Positions 1-5,126 of a stretch of 5,884 bases of DNA are shown one piece after another (the first letter of the stretch is position 1; every line of letters starts with the position of its first letter). The DNA lies in the NCBI GenBank assembly GCA_026414955.1, contig JAOAIA010000075.1, forward strand, positions 1 to 5,884, read 5' to 3'. The notes below the pieces were generated by a model that saw nothing but the letters and a program-made list of their open reading frames with translations, did not search any database and was not told the DNA's origin. A program made the translations under genes and the position numbers. Source of the stretch: Candidatus Bipolaricaulota bacterium. Its GTDB lineage: Bacteria > Bipolaricaulota > Bipolaricaulia > RBG-16-55-9 > DRXL01.

Positions 1-126
1 GTTCGTATCAGGGTTTTGCGGGCTGACGCGAAAGTCAGCGCGGGGCGCGACATTGTTCTGCGCCTCAGCCACAAGACTTACTCCCAGGGTTGCCAGCAGC
101 GTCAGTGTTGTGAACAAGCTTCTCAT
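1..126 (-). CDS. Secreted protein, N-terminal fragment, probable PKD-domain protein (partial, runs off left edge)
   Basis: An open frame of 42 codons starts at ATG 126-124 and runs uninterrupted to the left edge, so only the N-terminus is visible. Residues 1-22 form a classic Sec signal peptide: MR, a hydrophobic stretch rich in Leu and Thr, then a VAEA-Q cleavage-like site. The mature start (NNVAPRADFRVSPQNPDTN) has the P-x-A-x-F-x-x-S-P-x-x-P pattern that opens many PKD domains. The neighbouring 712-residue protein has a similar PKD opening (PPRADFTYSPAVV). The start is supported by a GGGAGG Shine-Dalgarno at 135-140, eight bases upstream of the ATG. The gene follows the VWA/PKD gene after 78 bases and probably belongs to the same exported-protein cluster, though a separate promoter is possible. 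The fold is inferred from about 15 residues, and nothing can be said about the rest of the protein. Confidence 0.75.
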   Translation of the reverse strand, partial: MRSLFTTLTLLATLGVSLVAEAQNNVAPRADFRVSPQNPDTN

Positions 127-134
127 CGCACAGA

Positions 135-140
135 CCTCCC
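135..140 (-). promoter_or_regulatory. Ribosome binding site GGGAGG for the partial left-edge gene
   Basis: On the minus strand GGGAGG lies eight bases before ATG 126-124. It is the main reason for accepting this short fragment as a real gene start, together with the signal peptide that follows. Confidence 0.7.
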
Positions 141-147
141 GACAACA

Positions 148-208
148 GTGTGACAGTTATTCAGTTCTAAGTTTTTCAGTTGAGCAGTTCAACTGAGAAC
201 TGTCTCAC
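148..208. repeat. Large imperfect inverted repeat with nested perfect palindrome between two genes
   Basis: The core is a perfect inverted repeat: TCAGTTGA (176-183), a five-base loop, then TCAACTGA (189-196). Outside it CAGTTC (162-167) pairs with GAACTG (197-202). Alternatively GTGTGACAGT (148-157) pairs with ACTGTCTCAC (199-208) at nine of ten positions. The pentamer CAGTT occurs four times (154, 162, 177, 185). On the minus strand the inner hairpin is followed by AAAAA, not a T-run, so it is not an ordinary intrinsic terminator. The outer arm includes the stop codon of the VWA/PKD gene. It could be an operator over the candidate promoter, an RNA stem-loop, or both. Confidence 0.7.
164..192 (-). 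promoter_or_regulatory. Candidate sigma70-type promoter for the partial left-edge gene
   Basis: On the minus strand TTGAAC (187-192) and TAGAAC (164-169) are separated by exactly 17 bases. Each matches its consensus hexamer at four of six positions. The predicted start would be near 157, about 30 bases upstream of ATG 126. The hexamers lie inside a large inverted repeat, which could make this a regulated promoter. The matches are moderate in an AT-richer spacer, so this is a suggestion only. Confidence 0.3.
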
Positions 209-2085
209 GGCAGCGGCCCGAAGACCGACGCCCCCGTCAGCCAGTAGGCGACCAGGATTTGGAGAGTCCTTATATCAATCCTACCGAAATTGATTTTGCC
301 CTCTTCTGCTCCATTTTTGTTCCTCACCTCTTTATTTGGTATCCAAAAGAACGAGACAGCTGCCTGAATCTGCTCGAAGCTGATCGTCGTGGTCTCCAGC
401 CAGAGATTGACCTTTGGGTTAGCGGCATCGCTGACGTCCATGCGCGCGAAGATCACGGGGAAGGGGAGTTTCGTGACAACTTTGATCTCGGCCTCCCCCG
501 TGATCGTGTATTCGAACGCTGGCGAGGCACTGCTGATCGAGCCAGAAAGTTTGATCACGCGAGCTTCAGGAGGTTTATCCGGTGCGGGGGTTTCGGGTAT
601 AGTTAACTCGTACTCGATGGTGCGCACCAGGCCGGGGTCCAGAGCCTCTAAGAAGACCCACAGCACCTCGCCTTGGCCTGGGCGCGCCGTGCCGCTCTCG
701 GTCGAGAGAAGCTTAAACGTCAAGTCGCTGGGAAAACGCTCCAGAACAACCAGACCGTTGATGCGATCCAACGCTTGGATCACGATCTTGACTTTGACGC
801 GCTCACCGGGAATAGTCTCGTCGTTGGGCAGATTCGTGTCAATCGTTCTGGTCACGGTAGCTCGCGGTGTGAAGACTTTTATACTCTTAGTCGCGCTGGC
901 TTTTTCGCCGTCGGTGTCCGTGACTGTGAGCGTCACGGTATAGCTGCCGTCGGCGCGGTAGCGATGAGTGGGGTTCTGTTCCGAAGAGCTGTTCCCGTCG
1001 CCAAAGCTCCATTCCCACGCGACGATCCCCACGTCATCGGTCGAACGGTCCACAAACGCAATAGGCTCATTCGCTTTGGGCTCCGCGGGCGCAAAGTCGA
1101 AGCTCACCGTGGGCGGGCGATTGCGCTCTCGCACCCTGAGAGAGATTGGGCTTACCGATGGGGTGACCAAGCGCCCACGCGCGTCTACGTACGAGAAGCT
1201 CGGCTGAAGCGAGGCTGTTCCTGCTTGAGCGGCAAGGACCGTGAAGCTCGCCTCCCAGCTCTCGCCCGCAAGAAGACTCTCCAGCTCCCACAGCAGCGTC
1301 GTGGTGTTATCGGGGTTCTTGGTGACGCGATTGGGCGCATTGAACGTCGCGACCCCGTAACTCAAAAACGCCGGCAACACCAGCGTGATCTTGATCTGTC
1401 GGGCTAGGATCTTTCTCCCCAGCGCTTGAGCGATCTCCCTCGGCACTGTATCGGCGAACTGCTCGAAGAACCGTCCTTGGGTAAGCCGAGCCAGCTCGCG
1501 TAAGAGGGTTCTATCGGGGGTGCGCCCCGTCGCGATAGTGAAGATCACGACGCCGTTCTCGGCGGCACGCTGGGCTTGGGAGAGGGGCGTGCGCCCAATA
1601 TTTGATCGGCCATCGCTGATTAAGACCATCGCCCAGGACGCTTCCTCGCGCCCATTTATAACAAGCGTGTCGAGGGCTTTGGCGATGCCTTCCCCAACGG
1701 CGGTCTTGCCCAGGGGCCTTAAGAGCTTCAGCCCCTGGCGAACGGCCTCGTGATCAAACGTCAGAGGGACATCTACGCGGGCATCCGTGCCGAAAGAGAC
1801 TAACCCCACGCGATCTTGCGGCGCGAGGGCTTCTATAATGCTTGAACCGATGCGCTCCATCTCGCGGACGTTGGCGGTCGCGGAACGATCTACGACGAGA
1901 AAGAGATCAGCTGGGGGACGCTCTCCCGCTTGTCCTGTAGCAAGACGCAGAGTGATCGTGCCCTCTTGGTTGACAAAGAGCGCTGCTGGGGAGATGCTCA
2001 CCGTGAGCTGCACCGCAGTTACTTGTGCCCGCCCGGTCAACGCGAGAAGACCGAGCGCGCTCGCTAGGAAGAGTAGTCGTCTCAT
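205..2085 (-). CDS. Exported VWA- and PKD-domain protein with C-terminal beta-sandwich/alpha-hairpin module (626 aa)
   Basis: Residues 1-20 are a signal peptide ending ...LTGRA-Q, so the protein is exported. Residues about 58-225 form a von Willebrand A domain. Its metal site (MIDAS) looks complete: D66-x-S68-x-T70, T128 in the GKT turn, and D158 in the ISDG motif. A beta-rich linker (about 228-318) follows. Next comes a PKD domain (about 322-405) with the diagnostic WSFGDG at 359-364, then HRY and YTVTLTVTD. Residues about 408-535 form a NEW3/DUF11-like beta-sandwich. Residues 568-626 form a two-helix module ending YWLTGASVFGPLP. The last two parts are homologous to modules in the upstream 712-residue protein. 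There are no cysteines. VWA and PKD domains usually bind proteins or surfaces, so an adhesive or surface-assembly role is likely, but no partner is identifiable. The ATG at 2085 directly precedes the signal peptide. The nearest AGGAG is about 12 bases upstream, so initiation may be weak or coupled to the upstream gene 44 bases away. Confidence 0.93.
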   Translation of the reverse strand: MRRLLFLASALGLLALTGRAQVTAVQLTVSISPAALFVNQEGTITLRLATGQAGERPPADLFLVVDRSATANVREMERIGSSIIEALAPQDRVGLVSFGTDARVDVPLTFDHEAVRQGLKLLRPLGKTAVGEGIAKALDTLVINGREEASWAMVLISDGRSNIGRTPLSQAQRAAENGVVIFTIATGRTPDRTLLRELARLTQGRFFEQFADTVPREIAQALGRKILARQIKITLVLPAFLSYGVATFNAPNRVTKNPDNTTTLLWELESLLAGESWEASFTVLAAQAGTASLQPSFSYVDARGRLVTPSVSPISLRVRERNRPPTVSFDFAPAEPKANEPIAFVDRSTDDVGIVAWEWSFGDGNSSSEQNPTHRYRADGSYTVTLTVTDTDGEKASATKSIKVFTPRATVTRTIDTNLPNDETIPGERVKVKIVIQALDRINGLVVLERFPSDLTFKLLSTESGTARPGQGEVLWVFLEALDPGLVRTIEYELTIPETPAPDKPPEARVIKLSGSISSASPAFEYTITGEAEIKVVTKLPFPVIFARMDVSDAANPKVNLWLETTTISFEQIQAAVSFFWIPNKEVRNKNGAEEGKINFGRIDIRTLQILVAYWLTGASVFGPLP

Positions 2086-2129
2086 CGTCTCTTGCTGCTC
2101 CTTTGCGGGGCCTCACCCCGTCCTCCGGC
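2086..2129. other. 44-base intergenic junction with small hairpin and possible repeat remnant
   Basis: The gap between the 712-residue and 626-residue genes holds CGGGG (2106-2110) and CCCCG (2116-2120) around a five-base loop. There is no following T-run on the minus strand (CAAAGG follows), so it should not terminate transcription, and the two genes are probably one transcript. The stretch 2100-2129 has CCTTT, GGGG and a terminal GTCCTCCGGC in the same order as the palindromic repeat in the chaperone gene at 5001-5049. This suggests a degenerate relative. Confidence 0.4.
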
Positions 2130-4268
2130 TTATCGTGTCGCGGCCGGCAGCGGTTGATCCACCGGCGTGTCCGTGAGCCAGTACGAGATCAGCGTCTGAA
2201 GCATCCTAAAATCTATAGTCTTGCCACACGTCCCGACGACTTCTTCGTCTTCGAGCCACAGCGCAATCGCTGTCTGGATCTGGGCGAAGCTGATCTTGTT
2301 CGACAGCGCGACGTCAATCGCATTCTGCTCGACGTTCAAGTGCGAGATCGCCACGGGGATATCCAAGCACTCGACGACGTTGACGGTCTGGTCTTTGCCG
2401 ACCTCGCTCTCAAAGCGTGGCACAAAGGACTCAATCAGCCCTTGGATCGTGTATGCGCTGATGATCTCATCGGTAGGCACAGTCACTTCATAGAGGACGC
2501 TGCGGCGCGCGCCCGCGGGAATCCGCTCCGTGAAGATCCACATGCGGGCGTCAGCTTTGAACGCCGCGCCGATGGTGCCCTCAAGGGGCCGCACTTCCCA
2601 GCGTTCGGGCAGCTTCTCGGTCAGCGTCAGCCCGAGGATCTCTTTCTCGGCTTGGACTTCCACTTTGACGCGGAAGATATTGCCGCCCGGCGCGCGCAAA
2701 TAGACCTGATAGAACGGGAACGGCGTCAAGAGCGAGCGCAGCGCCGTCCCGCCAATCGAAGTGTCTTCGGGGAGAGTTCGATCTACGGGCACGCCCGCCA
2801 AATGATGGGCCACGATCTGCTTGAGAGACTCTAAGCCGAGCGGGGCATCGCACGTCCCTGGCACGGGCGTGTCCTCCTGCCAGAACGCGACCGCCCGCTG
2901 CATCTGGTCGAACGCGATCTCCTCGGACATCCGGAGGTCTACCGTATTGGTCGCGGTATCTAAGTGTGCAATCGCCACGATCGCCGGCAGGCATGTCACG
3001 ATAGCGATCCGCGAGAAAGGCTCATTCGTCTCGCCCAGCACCGGGATCTCTTTGATGTCGGGGACAGTGCTGGAGATTCTCCCAACGATGTCGAAATCTT
3101 GGGGCAGCGGCCCGCCGATGAGTTGATCCGTCTTCGGAATAGTGACGTCATAGACGATACGACGGGTCTCGCCGCTGCGCACGATCGTGGGGAAGACCCA
3201 CTGGGTCTGTGCCGCTTTGAACGTCGCTCCGGCGCTGTCAATGGGGGTGACTTCCCAGTTGGCGGGGAGATCTTCGTCTAATCCCAAGCCACTCATAGAC
3301 GTTCGCACCCTGATGGTGACAGTGACTCGGAACGTCGTCCCCGGCGCAGCGTGGGTCGTGGAAACAGTGCGCGTGGCGAACGCGACTTCTTTTTCTACGG
3401 TGATGGTCTTGGTAATTTGGCCGATGGCCCCTCTGTCGTCGGTGACGCGCAGTGTGACTTTCACCTCCCCGACCTGGGTGAACGTCCACTGCACCGTCGG
3501 CTTGTCCGTAGAAATCTCGAAGACCCCGTCAGAATTGAAATCCCACTCGTACTTGACGATCTTGCCGTCAGCGACTTGAGAAGCGCGCGCGTCGAACGTG
3601 ATGGGCACGTTGACGCTGACGACCGCTGGGGAGTATGTGAAATCAGCTCTCGGTGGCGCGCGGCGCAGGGCGCTCAGCACCAGGGGTTCGACGGTGCTGG
3701 GCAGTTGAAATCTTTCTGGAGCGCCGGGATCGCCGCTGAGCACCTGCCAGCCATCAATGCCTCGGGTAAACGTGGGCGTGATGGTGATCTCGAACTCATC
3801 GGGCAGGCCGTTGATCACCACGCCGTCGGCGCGCTCCGGCAGCCAGCGCCAGGTCATGACGGCTACGGGCGGGTTGAACTCATAGGTATCGGCGGGGTCG
3901 TCGCGCAGGGCGATCCGTGCGGTAGGGGGCAACCCGTCGAAGCGCAGCGTGGCCTCTCCGCCCCCGACGTTGCCCGGCTTGCTCAGAATGACGATTAAGC
4001 TCAGGTCGCGGGTATTGGCGTCGCGATAGAGAAAGACCAGGGCTTGATTGGCGACCTCTAAGCCCGTGTTGGGCTGATCGTTGGCAAAGCGATAGAAGTC
4101 CACAGCCGAACCCGGCTGGGTGAGCGGGGTGATCGGAGTGGAGAACGCTCCTTGACGCGCCAGGAAGAACGAGGGAGTTTGCTCCAGAACAGTCCCTTGG
4201 CTTGCTCCGGTCACGGCGATCAGGGCCAGCACTATGAACCCACACAGAGATTGTCGAATGACACGCAT
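2130..4268 (-). CDS. Exported PKD-domain protein with two beta-sandwich/alpha-hairpin modules (712 aa)
   Basis: Residues 1-24 are a signal peptide (MRVIRQ, hydrophobic core, VTGAS-QG). C9 lies ahead of the hydrophobic core and is not a lipobox. Residues about 30-190 form an N-terminal beta-rich domain with FLYRD and a DDPADTY motif, similar in style to domains I recall from other bacterial and archaeal PKD proteins. Residues about 204-294 are a PKD domain with YEWDFNSDG at 241-249 in place of the usual WDFGDG. Two tandem composite modules follow, at about 296-500 and 524-708. Each has a NEW3/DUF11-like beta-sandwich (LDEDLPANWEVTP and LTEKLPERWEVRP) and then a 50-residue alpha-hairpin ending PVDxxLP. 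Each module has one cysteine pair, C426/C473 and C634/C681. The start was moved from an upstream in-frame ATG at 4289 to ATG 4268-4266, because a perfect AGGAGG (4274-4279) lies between them, five bases before the chosen ATG. It is probably the first gene of the exported cluster. A binding or structural role outside the membrane is inferred, and no enzymatic motif was seen. Confidence 0.92.
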   Translation of the reverse strand: MRVIRQSLCGFIVLALIAVTGASQGTVLEQTPSFFLARQGAFSTPITPLTQPGSAVDFYRFANDQPNTGLEVANQALVFLYRDANTRDLSLIVILSKPGNVGGGEATLRFDGLPPTARIALRDDPADTYEFNPPVAVMTWRWLPERADGVVINGLPDEFEITITPTFTRGIDGWQVLSGDPGAPERFQLPSTVEPLVLSALRRAPPRADFTYSPAVVSVNVPITFDARASQVADGKIVKYEWDFNSDGVFEISTDKPTVQWTFTQVGEVKVTLRVTDDRGAIGQITKTITVEKEVAFATRTVSTTHAAPGTTFRVTVTIRVRTSMSGLGLDEDLPANWEVTPIDSAGATFKAAQTQWVFPTIVRSGETRRIVYDVTIPKTDQLIGGPLPQDFDIVGRISSTVPDIKEIPVLGETNEPFSRIAIVTCLPAIVAIAHLDTATNTVDLRMSEEIAFDQMQRAVAFWQEDTPVPGTCDAPLGLESLKQIVAHHLAGVPVDRTLPEDTSIGGTALRSLLTPFPFYQVYLRAPGGNIFRVKVEVQAEKEILGLTLTEKLPERWEVRPLEGTIGAAFKADARMWIFTERIPAGARRSVLYEVTVPTDEIISAYTIQGLIESFVPRFESEVGKDQTVNVVECLDIPVAISHLNVEQNAIDVALSNKISFAQIQTAIALWLEDEEVVGTCGKTIDFRMLQTLISYWLTDTPVDQPLPAATR

Positions 4269-4273
4269 CGCGG

Positions 4274-4279
4274 CCTCCT
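4274..4279 (-). promoter_or_regulatory. Shine-Dalgarno AGGAGG that fixes the start of the 712-residue protein
   Basis: AGGAGG on the minus strand ends five bases before ATG 4268-4266. It lies downstream of the alternative in-frame ATG at 4289-4287, so it cannot serve that ATG. The signal peptide also begins sensibly at the downstream ATG. Confidence 0.85.
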
Positions 4280-4366
4280 TCTGTATCATACCTGCCTCAG
4301 TATAGCGAGCGGTCCCCCCTGAGACAGTGATTCAAATTACCCACTGCGCGCACTCTCCTCGACTTG

Positions 4367-4395
4367 AGCATAGCACAGCTTTGCGCCAAAGGCAA
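4367..4395 (-). promoter_or_regulatory. Candidate sigma70 promoter with extended -10 upstream of the 712-residue gene
   Basis: On the minus strand TTGCCT (4390-4395) is followed after exactly 17 bases by TATGCT (4367-4372). A TGC directly precedes the latter, as in extended -10 promoters. Each hexamer matches consensus at four of six positions. The predicted start is near 4360, giving a leader of about 90 bases before ATG 4268. A second -10-like TATACT (4299-4304) lies closer to the gene but has no matching -35 at 16-18 bases. Confidence 0.4.
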
Positions 4396-4472
4396 GTGGG
4401 CGTAATAGCAATTACAGTCTACGAAGTCGTCACACGCGATTCGAGGTCGGGGGACAGAATCGAAGTGGGCGT
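4394..4472. repeat. Ten-base direct repeat AAGTGGGCGT, two copies
   Basis: Exact copies occur at 4394-4403 and 4463-4472, 69 bases apart. The first overlaps the end of the candidate -35 box (4390-4395), as a regulator site would. By chance, an exact 10-base repeat in a 234-base spacer is expected only a few times in a hundred, so it is suggestive but not proof of an operator. Confidence 0.4.
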
Positions 4473-4502
4473 TTGTCTGGGGAGGGGGTGCGCTCTGTCC
4501 GC

Positions 4503-5126
4503 TTAGGTTCTGGCCACGGGACAACGCACGTCTTCCGTCTCGACTGCGCTTGGGCGCTCAGTGACGATTTGGGGGTGCGCCCTCAGTCGCGAGCATTCAG
4601 ACTCGATAAACTCTCGTAACTCCGCGGCGAGCGCCCTGTAGCACTCCAGCCGACTTGCGCGGGCCACCGTATCAGCGAAAATCCCAGCCCAGCGCCCTAA
4701 GTGCGCTTCCAAGAATTTCTTCTGCGCGTCGCGGCAGATTTCAGCTTCCTCACGAAGATTCTTCTGCAAAGCGAGGGCTTCTTTGTATGTTAAGATGCTC
4801 ATGAATTCTAATTCGAGGGCCAGATGATCGGGGCGCTCGCTCACCGCAAGTTCTAGGCCAAACGCTCGGTAGAACCCGGCAATATCGGCGAGCGTCGGCC
4901 CCTGCGAGACCGCGCGATTCTTGTCGTACTCGACTTCGTAGATTGGGCAGAGTATCGTTGTGCGGTGGCAAAAGAGCCGGTCGTATTCTGCGGACCTACA
5001 CCCACCCCCTTCCCCTTTAGGGGAGGGGCCGGGGGAGAGGTCCTCCGGCCTCCAAAACCCCTGAGCTAGCTCGGCATAGCGACGGCTGCACTCAAGAGCC
5101 AACTCGATCTCAATCACAGTGCTCAC
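4503..5126 (-). CDS. TorD/NarJ-family molybdoenzyme assembly chaperone (207 aa)
   Basis: This family of cytoplasmic all-helical chaperones binds the catalytic subunit of DMSO-reductase-type enzymes, assists molybdenum cofactor insertion and controls Tat export. The visible signature is an N-terminal helix (ECSRRYAELAQGFWRPE, 12-28), EYDRLF (47-52), CPIYEVEY (60-67), FYRAFGLE (85-92) and the hallmark PDHLALELEFM (99-109). A later QKKFLEAHLGRW and a YRALAAEL helix follow. The start is GTG at 5126-5124, overlapping the upstream TGA (GTGA, 5123-5126), with GGAG five bases before it. The same frame is open further upstream, but that part is a shadow of the heme-subunit gene. Residues 29-42 (DLSPGPSPKGEGGG) are low-complexity and encoded by a GC-rich palindromic repeat. 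The segment between the first helix and EYDRLF is shorter than usual for the family. Gene order gamma-then-chaperone matches the ebdABCD type. Which enzyme it serves cannot be told, so no symbol is given. Confidence 0.9.
   Translation of the reverse strand: MSTVIEIELALECSRRYAELAQGFWRPEDLSPGPSPKGEGGGCRSAEYDRLFCHRTTILCPIYEVEYDKNRAVSQGPTLADIAGFYRAFGLELAVSERPDHLALELEFMSILTYKEALALQKNLREEAEICRDAQKKFLEAHLGRWAGIFADTVARASRLECYRALAAELREFIESECSRLRAHPQIVTERPSAVETEDVRCPVART
5001..5043. repeat. GC-rich palindromic repeat element inside the chaperone reading frame
   Basis: The core is a hairpin. CCCC (5012-5015) pairs with GGGG (5020-5023) around a TTTA loop, and CCCC (5006-5009) pairs with GGGG (5025-5028) across a small TT/A bulge. 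It is flanked by GGCCGGGGGAGAGG. It is read without a stop in the chaperone frame as DLSPGPSPKGEGGG. This peptide and DNA pattern matches, from general familiarity, a dispersed palindromic repeat seen in intergenic DNA and spurious ORFs of many bacterial genomes. Its copy number in this genome cannot be judged from the window. Confidence 0.65.

Larger units (their letters stand above)
4269..4502. other. 234-base intergenic spacer between chaperone and exported-protein cluster
   Basis: No credible gene is seen here. The spacer holds the candidate promoter at 4367-4395 and a direct repeat of AAGTGGGCGT. It also has a hairpin CGATTC (4437-4442) / GAATCG (4457-4462) with an inner GTC/GAC pairing, a small GTAAT (4402-4406) / ATTAC (4411-4415) hairpin, and a 7-base inverted pair GGACAGA (4452-4458) / TCTGTCC (4494-4500). 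None is followed by a T-run on the minus strand, so I do not call an intrinsic terminator for the chaperone operon. Read-through into the exported-protein genes cannot be excluded. Confidence 0.6.

Noticed and set aside
2106..2120. CGGGG/CCCCG hairpin as an intrinsic terminator
   Set aside because: The stem is only five base pairs and no T-run follows on the coding strand; the genes on both sides look co-transcribed.
259..3998. Several plus-strand open frames of 77-269 codons opposite the two large exported-protein genes
   Set aside because: They lie wholly or mainly antisense to genes with clear signal peptides and domains, show no recognisable domain or ribosome site, and have the Arg/Ser-rich composition of shadow frames.
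4269..4289. Upstream in-frame ATG as the start of the 712-residue protein
   Set aside because: The AGGAGG site lies downstream of it, and the peptide IQKEAA would put acidic residues ahead of the signal peptide.
4437..4462. CGATTC/GAATCG hairpin as terminator of the chaperone operon
   Set aside because: The stem is short with a long loop and is followed on the minus strand by GCGTGTGACG, not a T-run.
4297..4524. Minus-strand open frame of 75 codons between chaperone and 712-residue gene
   Set aside because: It overlaps the chaperone 3' end, crosses the candidate promoter, has no ribosome site and resembles no known protein.
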